A DNA stretch of 64,000 nt from Nitrospira sp. (GCA_016873515.1 VGXB01000002.1:1-64000), one strand, 5' to 3'; numbered from the stretch's first letter, positions 6,482-15,946 are shown. Notes: generated by a model not told the origin, from the letters alone. Made by a program: numbers and translations.

Positions 6482-8164
6482 ATGGCCACGAACGACAAGC
6501 AAGTCATTTTTTCATTAGTCAATGTTGGCAAGGTCTATCCGCCGAAAAAGCAGGTCCTGCGCGAGATCTATCTCGGCTTCTACTACGGCGCGAAAATTGG
6601 CGTGCTGGGGTTGAACGGGTCGGGCAAGAGTTCGCTGCTCAAGATCATCGCAGGTGTGGATCCCAATTACACGGGCGAGATCACCAGATCGAAAGGCTAT
6701 AGCGTCGGATTGTTGGAGCAGGAGCCGCAGCTCGATCCCAAGAAGACGGTCAAGGACGTTGTGGAGGAAGGGAAGAAGGAACTGGTTGCACTGCTGAAGG
6801 AATATGAAGACGTGAGCAACAAGATCGGCGAAGCCGATCCCGATACGATGGAAAAGTTGTTGGACAAGCAGGCGCAACTGCAAGAGAAGATCGAGGCGGC
6901 GAACGGCTGGGAATTGGAAAACGAGCTCGACATCGCGATGGACGCCTTGCGTTGCCCGCCGGCCGATCAGAAGATCGGGAATCTGTCCGGCGGCGAGAAA
7001 CGGCGTGTCGCGCTCTGCCGGCTCATGATTCAGGAGCCGGATATTCTTTTGCTCGACGAGCCGACGAACCATCTCGATGCCGAGTCTGTCCAATGGCTGG
7101 AACAGCATCTCCAGCAATATAAGGGCACGGTCATCGCCGTAACCCACGACCGCTATTTCCTCGACAATGTGGCCGGCTGGATTCTGGAATTAGATCGTGG
7201 TCACGGCATTCCCTTCCAAGGCAACTATTCCTCCTGGCTGGAGCAGAAGAAGGATCGTTTGGAAAAGGAAGAGAAGGCAGAGTCGAAACGGAAAAAGACC
7301 CTCGAACACGAGTTGGAGTGGATTCGCATGTCGCCCAAGGCTCGCCAATCCAAGGGGAAGGCGCGCTTGAACCGGTATGAGGAACTGGTCAATCAGCGGC
7401 AGGAATCGGTGGCGGAGGATTTGGAAATCTACATTCCGCCCGGACCTCGGCTGGGGGACGTGGTGGTCGAAGCCAAAGGGATCAGCAAGGGGTTCGCCGA
7501 CAAGCTGCTCTACGAACAGGTGAATTTCAGTTTGCCGAAAGGCGGGATCGTCGGCGTGATTGGGCCGAATGGGGCCGGTAAGACGACCATGTTTAGGATG
7601 ATCATCGGGAAGGACAAGCCGGATGCCGGGTTGATCAAGATCGGCGAGACGGTGAAGCTCGGCTACGTCGATCAAGATCGCAGCTTGGATGGCAACAAGA
7701 CCGTGTACGAAATCATTTCCGACGGCCAGGAGACGATCAAGCTCGGTAAGGCCGAGGTGAATGCTCGCGGCTATTGTGCGCGGTTCAACTTCGCCGGGAC
7801 GGATCAACAGAAGAAAGTGAAGGATCTGTCGGGTGGTGAACGCAATCGCGTCCATCTGGCCCGTATGTTGAAAGAAGGCGCCAACCTCATCATTTTGGAC
7901 GAGCCGACGAACGATTTGGATGTGAATACGCTCCGTGCCCTCGAGGAGGGGTTGGAAAGCTTTGCTGGCTGTGCGGTGATCAGCAGCCACGACCGTTGGT
8001 TCCTTGACCGAATCGCCACGCACATCTTGGCTTTTGAAGGCGACAGCAAGGTCGTGTGGTTCGAAGGAAACTACAGCGAGTATGAGGCAGACCGAAAGAA
8101 GCGGCTCGGCAAAGAAGCCGATCAACCGCACCGAATTCGGTACCGGAAGCTCACGCGAAATTGA
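6482..8164 (+). CDS. ettA: Energy-dependent translational throttle protein EttA (ABC-F)
   Basis: A soluble ABC-F ATPase of 560 residues, the usual length of EttA, which binds the ribosomal E site and gates entry into elongation according to ATP/ADP. Two ABC modules are complete: Walker A GLNGSGKS (43-50) with signature LSGGEKRR and Walker [13 protein letters not shown]; then Walker A GPNGAGKT with signature LSGGERNR and [10 protein letters not shown]. The linker between them is rich in charged helix ([11 protein letters not shown]). A GGGAGGA site lies upstream of ATG 6482. The stop TGA at 8162-8164 coincides with the terminal inverted repeat of a decayed IS3-family element, so the last codons may have been altered by the insertion, although the [12 protein letters not shown] tail is normal for EttA. 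Confidence 0.95.
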   Translation: MATNDKQVIFSLVNVGKVYPPKKQVLREIYLGFYYGAKIGVLGLNGSGKSSLLKIIAGVDPNYTGEITRSKGYSVGLLEQEPQLDPKKTVKDVVEEGKKELVALLKEYEDVSNKIGEADPDTMEKLLDKQAQLQEKIEAANGWELENELDIAMDALRCPPADQKIGNLSGGEKRRVALCRLMIQEPDILLLDEPTNHLDAESVQWLEQHLQQYKGTVIAVTHDRYFLDNVAGWILELDRGHGIPFQGNYSSWLEQKKDRLEKEEKAESKRKKTLEHELEWIRMSPKARQSKGKARLNRYEELVNQRQESVAEDLEIYIPPGPRLGDVVVEAKGISKGFADKLLYEQVNFSLPKGGIVGVIGPNGAGKTTMFRMIIGKDKPDAGLIKIGETVKLGYVDQDRSLDGNKTVYEIISDGQETIKLGKAEVNARGYCARFNFAGTDQQKKVKDLSGGERNRVHLARMLKEGANLIILDEPTNDLDVNTLRALEEGLESFAGCAVISSHDRWFLDRIATHILAFEGDSKVVWFEGNYSEYEADRKKRLGKEADQPHRIRYRKLTRN

Positions 8165-8202
8165 CCGGCCGGGAATCTTTGTCCCACTGCATTTGTTAGT
8201 CT

Positions 8203-9036
8203 TCAGCTTGCCCGCTGGACCATCTCGGGGACTGGTGGCTGCGCCTCAAGACTACTGTGAGGCCGGACGCTATTGTAGTGGATCCGCCATTATTCTGTCA
8301 GGATCTGCGCGTCCTTCAGCGTATCGAACAGGTCACCATCAAGGAACTGTGCCCGCATTTTTCCATTGAGCAATTTGATATACCCATTCTTCCAAGGGGA
8401 GCCCGGTTCGATATAGAGCGTTCTGGCACCTCCCGTTGCCAACCATGCCCGTAGCGCCTTAGCCGTAAACTCTGGACCGTTGTCCGAGCGGATGTGATCG
8501 GGAACGCCTCGCATGAGCATCACGTCCGCTAAGGTTTCGATCACTCCCTGCATCCTGGTGCTGTGTTCCACACGGATCGTCAAGGTTTCCCGGATGTATT
8601 CGTCGATGATGCAGGGCAGGCGCACCGGTCTGCCTCCATGCGTTCAGGTGGCCACGAAGTCATAGCTCCAGACGTGGTTCAGGCGCTCAGGGCGCAGACG
8701 GATGCAACTGCCGTTGTTCAGCCACAGTCGGTGCTGAGGCCGTTGCTTTCCAGGCACCTGCAGCGCCTCCCGGCGCTAGATGCGTTTCACCCGGTCGCGG
8801 CATACCCGCAAACTGCTGCGGTTCACCATGGCTGTGATCTGCCGGTAGCCGTAATGGCCATACTGACAGGCTAGACTGATGATGCACTGTGTGAGCCGGT
8901 TTTCAACCGGTCTGAGAATGGGCTGATAGCGTTGTGTGCCCTGAGGCTGGCTGAGGATACGGTAGACACGGCGCTGCGATACACCGTGGTGCTTGATGGC
9001 CTGCGCCACCGCCTACCGTCGCCGCTCGGAGCTTAG
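8203..9036 (-). pseudogene. IS3-family transposase orfB, four in-frame stops
   Basis: One continuous frame of 278 codons encodes the integrase-type transposase: a helical N-terminus (HGVSQRRVYRILSQPQ), YGHYGYRQIT, the DDE catalytic core with CIIDEYIRETL, then IRSDNGPEF and SPWKNGYIKLLNGKMRAQFL, and the C-terminal VRPHSSLEAQPP. Four stops interrupt it (9013-9015, 8776-8778, 8644-8646, 8290-8292), but there is no frameshift. The last acidic residue of the DDE triad, normally E in NGY-E/S-FN, appears as K/L, so the site is also lost. Confidence 0.75.
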
Positions 9037-9279
9037 AAGTTTCCCTCAGCAGCGTCCGTGAGTAGGGCCTTCTCCAGCGCCAAGTCGGCCACCACGCGCT
9101 TCAGGTGCTGGTTCTCCCGTTCCTTTAGCCGCTGGGCCTGATCACCCTTCAGGTCGCTATACTCCTTGTGCCAGCGGTAGCAGGTGACATCCGTGATGCC
9201 CACGTCCTTGCAAACCAGGTGGATCGATTTGCCGCAGCTTCGCCACTGCCTGCTTCTGGCGATACTGTTTATTCGCCAT
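9033..9279 (-). pseudogene. IS3-family transposase orfA, frameshifted
   Basis: ATG 9279 starts MANKQYRQKQAVAKLRQID, the usual opening of the orfA helix-turn-helix protein. The similarity then continues in another frame as VGITDVTCYRWHKEYSDLKG and a leucine-zipper-like segment ending TDAAEGNF with a TAA at 9033. At 247 bases it is about 17 bases shorter than intact relatives, so a small deletion caused the shift. Confidence 0.65.
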
Positions 9280-9631
9280 CTATAGACTCCTTCTTCCGAG
9301 TTGAAAAATACAACATTCAGCCCGGCACAGAAAGAGTCAGTCAGGTCACAGTCGCGAGCAAGTCTCTGGCCGATACTCTGAATCGTTGGTTGTCCCAGGA
9401 CATCGTTCCTTCGGACACAGCATCACGGGCGGCGTAGCCCATCTTTGTTGCGCATTTTTCTCGGGTCTGACATCTTCCAACCATCAGCCTAACGTCGTAG
9501 AATCATCTCTCAATTGATCATGTGCCGCTTGCTGCTCGCGCATGCATGCTGGACAGCGGCGGTAGCCGGCATCTAGGGAAGGTGAGTCCGATAGACGTTC
9601 CCTGTCAGCCCGGCATGGCCATGGACATCTC

Positions 9632-10519
9632 ATGAAACTGCGTGTTGTCGTCACTGGGGCTGCGGGATTAATCGGGCAGTATGCCGTGAAGACGGCTGTT
9701 CGATGGGCGCCGCAATGGGAGATCCAGGCACTCACTCGTGCAGATCTCGATATAACGGACCACGTTGCCGCAGAACATGTCTTGCAACGCCTTCAACCCA
9801 GCGCAGTCATCCATTGCGCGGCCTTGAGCCGGACGAAGGATTGTGAGCGAGACCCCCAGCTGGCCCGTCGTATCAATGTGGACGCGACGGCTCATCTGGC
9901 TCGACTCTGCGCAGATATCCCCTTTATCTTCCTGTCTAGCGGTGAAGTGTTCGACGGCCGACGAGGGTGGTATCAGGAGGATGATCGTCCGGCGCCGATC
10001 AACGTGTATGGCAAGACCAAGGCTGAAGCCGAACAGGCTGTGCTGGAGAATTCGCGTCACACCGTAATTCGGATTGTCCTGACTGCCGGCACGTCTCGGA
10101 AGGGCGATCGAAGTTTTGTGGAAGATATGTGTCGGATGGCCAAGGCTGGGAAGAACGTGACGGTCTATGCGGACGAATTCCGCTGTCCGCTTCCGGCAGG
10201 GGTGATTGCGCGAGTCTTGTGGGAGCTTGTGCAACAAGATTGTCCGGGGCTCTATCATTTGGGCGGAAACGAACGCCTTTCACGCTGGGAGATTGGGGAG
10301 GCCTTGTTGCCCTGGTATCCAGAGCTGAACGGGCGATTAATCAAAGGTTCTTCACAGGATCACTGGGGCGCGCCTCGTCCCGCGGACCTTTCGTTGGCCT
10401 GCCAAAAAATCCAGCGACTCTTGTCGTTTCCCATTCCAGGTTTTCGAAGCTGGCTGGCTGACCCGATACGTCGAGATAGTGATCTCTGGGACTTTGAATT
10501 TAGCCCACCGTATTCATGA
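9632..10519 (+). CDS. NAD(P)-dependent sugar-nucleotide reductase, RmlD-like
   Basis: A 295-residue short-chain dehydrogenase of the dTDP-4-dehydrorhamnose reductase (RmlD) branch. The Rossmann motif GAAGLIG is at residues 10-16. ADLDITD, HCAALSRTKDCE, the catalytic Ser in FLSSGEVFDG and the YGKTK Tyr-Lys pair near residue 127 follow in family order. RmlD enzymes reduce a 4-keto sugar nucleotide in cell-surface polysaccharide synthesis. No rmlA, rmlB or rmlC is adjacent, so the substrate is open; other lone homologues act in methionine adenosyltransferase regulation or surface sugars. The start at 9632 has no strong ribosome-binding site. It follows 280 bases after the IS remnant. Confidence 0.75.
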   Translation: MKLRVVVTGAAGLIGQYAVKTAVRWAPQWEIQALTRADLDITDHVAAEHVLQRLQPSAVIHCAALSRTKDCERDPQLARRINVDATAHLARLCADIPFIFLSSGEVFDGRRGWYQEDDRPAPINVYGKTKAEAEQAVLENSRHTVIRIVLTAGTSRKGDRSFVEDMCRMAKAGKNVTVYADEFRCPLPAGVIARVLWELVQQDCPGLYHLGGNERLSRWEIGEALLPWYPELNGRLIKGSSQDHWGAPRPADLSLACQKIQRLLSFPIPGFRSWLADPIRRDSDLWDFEFSPPYS

Positions 10520-10751
10520 ACACTTCTACTGCAACCGACGATACGCCACTGCGACAAGCTTGGCCGCAAGCTTCGCGCGGCCAGCGGGCGGGCTTGCCCC
10601 TCGCGAGCTTGACGTACTGTTTCACGTACGCCTCGCCTTCTCAGGGCTTCCACGCGCTCGTCTCGCCTGGCGTCTGGGCGGTATCGTCACGAACTGTCAT
10701 GAATAATGGAGACTGACTCTCGTAAAGCATAAAGTCGGGTAAGGCGGAGGC

Positions 10752-11567
10752 ATGGTGGATCCACAAAGCGGCATGATGGCATCAGATCCGTTGCCCTTGA
10801 TCCTGACCGCCTATCTTGTGATGGCGGTGGTGATGGGGGGCTTGTGGGCGGTGCAACGAAACACGAGAAATGCCGCGATCGGCGATGTCGGCTGGTGCAT
10901 GGGGCTCATGGTCTCCGTATTGTGGTACACCACTTTGGCTGACGTCGGGATCGAGCGAGTGCTCCTCACGGCGATGTTGGTGGGGCTCTATGCGGGCCGG
11001 CTGGGGTTATACATTCTCTTCAACCGCGTCATGGGCAAGCAGGAAGATGCTCGCTATCGCCATCTGCGGGAAGAATGGGGCGAGTCGGAGCCGGTCAAGA
11101 TGTTCGTCTACTTTCAACTGCAAGCCGTGGCCGTCGCCGTGTTCTCCCTGCCATTTTTGGCGGTACTCTGGAATCCACGGCCTCCATCCTCGTTGGTCGA
11201 ACTGGTCGGACTCGTGATCTGGAGTGTAGCCATCTCCGGCGAAGCGAAGGCTGATCGGCAGCTAGCCCACTTCCGCGCTGATCCTCGGAATGAGTGCCGT
11301 GTGTGCCGGGAAGGGCTGTGGCGCTATTCACGCCATCCGAATTACTTCTTCGAATGGCTGCATTGGTGTTCGTATGTCGTCATGACCATGGGGGCGCCCG
11401 ATTGGCCGTTCACGTGGATTGGGCCGATCGGCATGGGATGGATGCTACTCAAACTGACGGGGATTCCGAGGACCGAGGCGCAGGCATTACGAACCCGTGG
11501 CGAGGAATACCGGGAGTATCAGCAGACAACCAGCGCGTTCTTTCCCTGGTTTCACCGGAAAGCGTAG
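10752..11567 (+). CDS. DUF1295 membrane protein (steroid 5-alpha-reductase-like fold)
   Basis: A 271-residue integral membrane protein with about six hydrophobic segments (residues 14-34, 48-68, 70-95, 120-145, 155-170 and 215-240). The C-terminal half carries the family pattern: GEAKADRQLAHFRADP, the signature LWRYSRHPNYFFEW near residues 195-210 and the end TEAQALRTRGEEYREYQ followed by SAFFPWF. DUF1295 belongs to the steroid 5-alpha-reductase/isoprenylcysteine methyltransferase superfamily of lipid reductases and methylases. A GCGGAGG site precedes ATG 10752. The substrate is unknown; a lipid or isoprenoid is likely from the fold alone. Confidence 0.85.
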   Translation: MVDPQSGMMASDPLPLILTAYLVMAVVMGGLWAVQRNTRNAAIGDVGWCMGLMVSVLWYTTLADVGIERVLLTAMLVGLYAGRLGLYILFNRVMGKQEDARYRHLREEWGESEPVKMFVYFQLQAVAVAVFSLPFLAVLWNPRPPSSLVELVGLVIWSVAISGEAKADRQLAHFRADPRNECRVCREGLWRYSRHPNYFFEWLHWCSYVVMTMGAPDWPFTWIGPIGMGWMLLKLTGIPRTEAQALRTRGEEYREYQQTTSAFFPWFHRKA

Positions 11568-11572
11568 ATCGG

Positions 11573-11791
11573 CTATTTCAAGTCTGCTAAGTGGGCTCGC
11601 GCGAGTTCAGCTTCTTTGCTGGACGGATAGGATCGGACAAGTTCTTCGTACAGCTCTTTGGCGTGGGGAATGTTCCCTTGGTTTTCTTCAAACGCAGCGG
11701 TCTCGAACAGCTCCTTGGCTTTATCGGAGCAGCCCAACAGCAAGAAAAGTCCAAGGACGCACCCTATCGATCGCATCGATATCTTGACCAT
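11573..11791 (-). CDS. Small TPR lipoprotein
   Basis: A 72-residue protein with a lipoprotein signal peptide: a basic N-terminus, hydrophobic core and the lipobox LLGC with Cys at residue 21. The mature part is one tetratricopeptide-like helix pair (FETAAFEENQGNIPHAKELYEELV, then YPSSKEAELARAHL). It is probably anchored in a membrane and used as a small interaction module. The gene converges on the DUF1295 gene with six bases between stops. Confidence 0.65.
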   Translation of the reverse strand: MVKISMRSIGCVLGLFLLLGCSDKAKELFETAAFEENQGNIPHAKELYEELVRSYPSSKEAELARAHLADLK

Positions 11792-11852
11792 ACGTGGCTC
11801 CTTCCGGGCGGTATCCTACCCGCTTGAGGCATGGCTGTCCAGATGGGCCAAG

Positions 11853-12101
11853 TCATCTCGTGACTGAGTCGATGGTGTAGCGTGGAGCCGTGACCGCTTC
11901 ATTGCGGCACTTGGGACAGCGGCTGGGCCTGGTCAATTTCGCCCGATCACGAAACAGGAACCCGCAGTCGGAACAGACGGAGGGGTCCAGCACGAATCGC
12001 CGTGACCGGTCGCGCACCAGGTCTTTGATGACATGCGGCAGATGCTCTTTCACCCGGTGTTCCGGAATGCCGAGCAGTTGCGCCAATTGATAAGCCGACA
12101 A
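11853..12101 (-). CDS. Predicted transcriptional regulator, helix-turn-helix plus zinc ribbon
   Basis: From TTG 12101 the protein has 82 residues: a winged-helix half (SAYQLAQLLGIPEHRVKEHLPHVIKDL), then a zinc ribbon with CSDCGFLF and CPKCRNEA. This pairing is typical of a COG3357-type predicted regulator. The first helix of the domain is encoded upstream in the same frame (RTVRQRIIELLTETR), but between it and a TAG there is no ATG, GTG or TTG. Either translation starts at the TTG and loses the first helix, a rare start codon is used, or the start was lost by mutation. The call is good; the start is doubtful. Confidence 0.6.
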   Translation of the reverse strand: MSAYQLAQLLGIPEHRVKEHLPHVIKDLVRDRSRRFVLDPSVCSDCGFLFRDRAKLTRPSRCPKCRNEAVTAPRYTIDSVTR

Positions 12102-12303
12102 GCGTGTTTCAGTTAGCAGTTCGATGATACGTTGGCGTACCGTACGCTAGGGTGGCAACATGGAGGCATGGTAAGCGAGTGCAAAGGGAAATGCCATGGG
12201 GGCAGGCCTCGCAGGGCTTCTCAAACGTTGCCGTCTTTGGTAGGCTGAGCGGCATCGTATGTGTTCAGAAGAGCATAACGAGCCTGCCATCCCGGAGGTA
12301 GCC

Positions 12304-12603
12304 ATGACGATATCCACGAGGTTCTTTGAAATGCTGCGCATGCTGGGCCGTCTGTGGGCCGACCTTCCGTCCCTGGTTCGTCTGCTCAGAGCATGGAAGA
12401 AGGGTAGCTATTCAGGCCTTTCCGTGCGCACACTTGCATCGTTGGCCGCGGCGCTGCTCTATCTACTGAGTCCGGTAGATTTGGTGCTGGATTTCATTCC
12501 CGGAGTTGGCTTGCTCGACGATGTAGTCGTGCTGGCGCTCCTGCTCCAGAGTCTGGCGCAGGATCTCGCGGCCTTCCGCGCCTGGGAACAAAACCGCCGC
12601 TGA
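12304..12603 (+). CDS. DUF1232 (YkvA-like) small membrane protein
   Basis: The frame opens at 12259, but ATG 12304 is preceded by GGAGG with a six-base spacer and gives 99 residues, the usual size. The DUF1232 core is the hydrophobic hairpin LAALLYLLSPVDLVLDFIPGVGLLDDVVVL at about residues 45-80 (listed here only as its key residues SPVDL, DFIP and DD). The Pro-Val-Asp and Asp-Asp residues are the family's conserved marks. Function is unknown in all members. Confidence 0.8.
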   Translation: MTISTRFFEMLRMLGRLWADLPSLVRLLRAWKKGSYSGLSVRTLASLAAALLYLLSPVDLVLDFIPGVGLLDDVVVLALLLQSLAQDLAAFRAWEQNRR

Positions 12604-12836
12604 GTCCGGCAGGCCGCTGCTGAAGCCCTTTACTCTGTGTCAATGTAAAGACATGAGGGAGGCGTCTTGGCCGTCCAAAAGCTCAGCCGTAAAAATCAAA
12701 TTGTCATTCCGATAAAAGCCGCGTAGGCTTTTAATGCAAGATTTCCACTGAAGAAATGACTTTTACTGTCCAATCTACCGGAGCCACCTCTGTTGTTCGT
12801 GAGCTTTCGTGAGTCTATCCTGTTCATAAGATCACC

Positions 12837-13421
12837 ATGCACATATTCAATCAGGCGAGTCCCCCTAGGAATCATTGGCTCACGCTTGCGCTATTGAGCG
12901 GGCTACTTGGCGGCTGTGCAGGGATCGATTCGAGAGGGGATCTTCCTACAGTAGCCTCCGTCGATCTGACCCGCTATGCCGGGACTTGGTATGAGATCGC
13001 GCGGTTACCGATGTGGTTCCAGCGGCATTGTGTGGATTCAAAAGCGGTGTATGCAGTTCGATCAGATGGACGGGTCGGTGTGTATAACGAATGTGTGACC
13101 GACGACGGCGGGCTGGCTGCCGCTGATGGCGTGGCAACCGTGGTCGATACGAAGACAAACGCGCGGCTTATGGTGGTATTCGACAACTGGTTTGCGCGCT
13201 TGTTCGGGTCGTCCCGCGAGGGGAATTACTGGATTCTGGATCTTGATCCTGACTATCGCACGGCATTGGTGGGCACACCGGATCGACGGTATCTGTGGAT
13301 TCTGGCCCGCGCGCCACAGATCGATGACGTAATCTATCGGAACCTTGTGCAACTGGCGCGAAAGTTCGGCTATCCCGTCGAGAATCTCATCCGCGATCAG
13401 CGACCCGGTTCCCCCTGGTAA
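12837..13421 (+). CDS. blc: Outer-membrane lipocalin (Blc family)
   Basis: A 194-residue lipoprotein: hydrophobic signal with lipobox LLGGC near residue 27, then an eight-stranded lipocalin. The family signature GTWYEIARLPMWFQR stands at about residues 49-63; YNECVTDDG, the NYWILDLDPDY strand and the LWILARAP strand follow in order. Blc lipocalins sit in the outer membrane and bind fatty acids or lysophospholipids, often under envelope stress. Upstream 230 bases hold no gene. The assignment is firm at family level; the ligand is inferred from the family. Confidence 0.9.
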   Translation: MHIFNQASPPRNHWLTLALLSGLLGGCAGIDSRGDLPTVASVDLTRYAGTWYEIARLPMWFQRHCVDSKAVYAVRSDGRVGVYNECVTDDGGLAAADGVATVVDTKTNARLMVVFDNWFARLFGSSREGNYWILDLDPDYRTALVGTPDRRYLWILARAPQIDDVIYRNLVQLARKFGYPVENLIRDQRPGSPW

Positions 13422-13608
13422 GACACCGGGTACCGAGAAGGGATAGGGGGTCGCGTCTTGCAATCCAACATTGAGGAGACTCGGTAATGATCATGTGAAT
13501 TTCTGCGCGTGGCTCATGCTCTTTGGGTCTGTCATAGCGGAACTATCAGAGGGCGGGTGTTGAGAGCATGCTCCTCGATAAAGCATATGGGCCTGCACTA
13601 TGAAATGA

Positions 13609-14092
13609 CCATTGGCACCCCAATTGACGGCCGTCTGTAGTGTGGTCGATAAACTGGTGAGCGTCGACGACTGCATGGTGCTGCGTCCGGCCTTAGGGAT
13701 GACAGACGGTGAGGTCCTGAACGCCGGCAAATATCGATTCTGGTTTCTGCACACACTTCACGTATCACACTGCTGGGAAGCGGGACTGCTCTTTGAAGAA
13801 AATCATCGGACTCTCCTTTGCTCGGACCTGTTTCATCAGAATGGCGAGGTTGCGGCGACGACCCAATCGGATGTGGTGGGTCGTTCCAGACAGATGTTCG
13901 CGGAGCATCAGCAGGGCCTATCTGCCCTATTCGATGCTCACAGAGCGGACGTTTCAGCGACTGGCTGAGTTGCAGTCGAGGACGCTGGCGATGATGCACG
14001 GCTCGGTCGTTGTCGTTGACGGCGCCCGGGTGGTCCGCGATCTGGCAGTCATGTACAGAGAGGTCTTGGTTTCAGGGGCTGTTCCGCCTTGA
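13609..14092 (+). pseudogene. Broken MBL-fold metallo-hydrolase
   Basis: The C-terminal two thirds of an MBL-fold hydrolase are readable: VCSVVDKLVSVDDCMVLRP, HTLHVSHCWEAGLLFEEN, LLCSDLFHQNGEV, then after a frameshift near 13915-13935 AYLPYSMLTERTFQRLAEL and LAMMHGSVVVVDGARVVRDL. The N-terminal part with the HxHxDH zinc motif is missing: the frame is closed by a TGA just before 13609, and no match is visible upstream. The family's second-half metal residues (SDLFH, MHGS) remain readable. Inactive relic. Confidence 0.65.
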
Positions 14093-14236
14093 ACCGGAGA
14101 GGCTGCTCTGTCAGAATGTGGTTCTGCATAGGGGTTGCACCATCATTATCCGGTCGGTCGGCCCGGTATCACTAGATGTCCGCAGCGACGGTAGAGATTT
14201 AGGTCATACGGTGTGTCAACGGGGAGGTCTGAGGAG

Positions 14237-15787
14237 ATGAAGTTCCTCGCAGTGCATCCTGGTCCGCTCATGTATACGAAAATCTATCTGCGCTTGGAAC
14301 CCCTCGGCCTTGAGATGGTGGCACAGGCGGTGCGCCAAGCAGGGCACAACGTCCGTCTAATCGATCTACAGGCCGATACCTGGAAAGACTACGAAGCGCT
14401 CATTACGAGTTGGAAGCCAGATGCCGTGGCGTTCGGCTGTAACTACCTGGCGAATGTCCCGGAAATCGTCGATCTAGCAAAGTTGACGAAGAGCCTGCTC
14501 CCTAATGCGTTTGTGTTTGTTGGGGGCCATAGTGCGTCCTTTGTGGCGCAGGACTTTTTAAAACACGGCGACGGCGCGATCGATTGCGTGTTCAAGGGTG
14601 AAGGCGAAGTGGCTGCACCTAAGCTGCTGGAAGCCATCGAGCACGATCGCAAGGCCATTACCCAAGTGCCTGGAGTCATCACTCTCGATGGAGAAGGACC
14701 CCCTGCGCAGTTCATCGAGAATCTCGACGATATCCGTCCGGCACGCGATCTGCTTCAAAACCGGCGTAAGTATTTCATCGGGGTGCTGGACCCCTGCGCC
14801 TCGGTCGAGTTCGCACGAGGCTGTCCCTGGGATTGCTCCTTCTGCAGCGCCTGGACCTTCTATGGCCGCAGTTATCGGACGGTCAGTCCGGAGAAGGCCG
14901 TGGAGGATCTGGAACGAATCGAAGAACCGGGGATCTTTCTGGTCGACGATGTGGCGTTCATCCAGGGCAAGCAGGGGATGGAAATCGGTGAGGGCGTGGC
15001 ACGTCGCGGGATCAAGAAGCAGTACTATATGGAGACGCGCGGCGATGTCTTATTGCGCAATAAGGAAGTGTTCCAATTTTGGAAGACGTTGGGGCTCCAG
15101 TACATGTTTTTGGGCGTGGAAGCGATCGACGAAGAAGGGCTCAAGATGCACCGCAAGCGTATCTCGCTGGGCCGAAACTTCGAGGCGCTGGAGTTTGCGC
15201 GCTCACTCGGCATCACCGTTGCGATCAATTTGATCGCCGATCCGGACTGGGATCGTCGGCGATTTGAAGTCATCCGGCAGTGGTGTTTGGAAATTCCCGA
15301 GATTGTGAACATCAGCGTTAACACTCCGTATCCCGGCACCGAAAGCTGGGTCACCGAATCCCGTAAGTTTCAGACGCGAGATTACCGCCTGTTTGATATC
15401 CAACATTCCGTGTTGCCGACAAAGATGCCGTTACCGGAGTTCTACGAAGAACTGGTCAAGACGCAACAAGTCCTCAACAAGAAACATCTCGGTTGGGCCG
15501 CCCTCAAAGGGACGGCCAAGATCGCGGCGGGACATCTAATGCGCGGGCAGACCAACTTCATCAAGATGCTTTGGAAGTTCAACAGCGTCTACAATCCCAA
15601 GCTCCAAATCGCCGACCACCAACGCCCGGCGAAGTATGAGATGACGCTTCCATCGGCACCACAGGAAATCAAAAACGTGGATGCCAAGCAACTGTTTATC
15701 CTGCCGGCTAAGGGACGTCGAGGCCGCGCGCTCGACGAATCCAGCGAGCAATTTGTGGAAGCCACCCGCATGGGGACCAGCATTTAG
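14237..15787 (+). CDS. hpnR: Hopanoid C-3 methylase HpnR (B12-binding radical SAM)
   Basis: Starting at ATG 14237, behind GGGGAGG and GAGGAG, the protein has 516 residues. An N-terminal cobalamin-binding domain (about 1-150) carries LEPLGLEMVAQAVRQAGH and FGCNYLANVPE. The radical-SAM motif C-x3-C-x2-C is at Cys196, Cys200 and Cys203 in the strongly diagnostic ARGCPWDCSFCSAWTFYG. The C-terminal part has ISVNTPYPGTESW, FDIQHSVLPTK and the terminal FVEATRMGT. HpnR adds the C-3 methyl of 3-methylhopanoids, using methylcobalamin and SAM, at the membrane. No other hpn gene is in the window, so the hopanoid pathway must be elsewhere. Length and end-to-end motifs make this call strong. Confidence 0.9.
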   Translation: MKFLAVHPGPLMYTKIYLRLEPLGLEMVAQAVRQAGHNVRLIDLQADTWKDYEALITSWKPDAVAFGCNYLANVPEIVDLAKLTKSLLPNAFVFVGGHSASFVAQDFLKHGDGAIDCVFKGEGEVAAPKLLEAIEHDRKAITQVPGVITLDGEGPPAQFIENLDDIRPARDLLQNRRKYFIGVLDPCASVEFARGCPWDCSFCSAWTFYGRSYRTVSPEKAVEDLERIEEPGIFLVDDVAFIQGKQGMEIGEGVARRGIKKQYYMETRGDVLLRNKEVFQFWKTLGLQYMFLGVEAIDEEGLKMHRKRISLGRNFEALEFARSLGITVAINLIADPDWDRRRFEVIRQWCLEIPEIVNISVNTPYPGTESWVTESRKFQTRDYRLFDIQHSVLPTKMPLPEFYEELVKTQQVLNKKHLGWAALKGTAKIAAGHLMRGQTNFIKMLWKFNSVYNPKLQIADHQRPAKYEMTLPSAPQEIKNVDAKQLFILPAKGRRGRALDESSEQFVEATRMGTSI

Positions 15788-15946
15788 CTGCACCCCCGGC
15801 ACATTCATCACCGACGATCGAGACTGACAATCACGTTCTCTCATTAGGCAGCATCTTCTTGATGGAAGAATGCACGCTTCCGCGGTCCCTATTCTCATTC
15901 TATCCTGTTATACTGACCCTGTTCATTTTCCCCGGAGCCAACCGCC

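Larger units (their letters stand above)
8162..9348 (-). mobile_element. Decayed IS3-family insertion sequence (IS407-like), about 1.19 kb
   Basis: The element reads on the minus strand. Imperfect terminal inverted repeats are visible: the left end starts TGACCGGCCGGG and the right end, read inward, starts TGACCTGACTGAC; both then continue into TCTTT. Between them lie an orfA and an orfB with all hallmarks of IS3 transposases, both broken. Length and repeat type fit the IS407 group. No target-site duplication is evident (AAAT on the left, CAGT on the right), consistent with an old insertion. It abuts the end of ettA and supplies its stop codon. Confidence 0.8.

Noticed and set aside
7190-8131. 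Minus-strand frame of 313 codons opposite ettA
   Set aside because: A shadow of the highly conserved ABC-F gene.
10520-10751. GC-rich region with repeated AAGCTT and several short inverted pieces
   Set aside because: It could be an intergenic repeat element, but I see no second copy in the window and no clear stem, so I do not call it.
12604-12836. Possible small RNA or riboswitch between DUF1232 and blc
   Set aside because: No stable stem or known motif is evident in the 230 bases.
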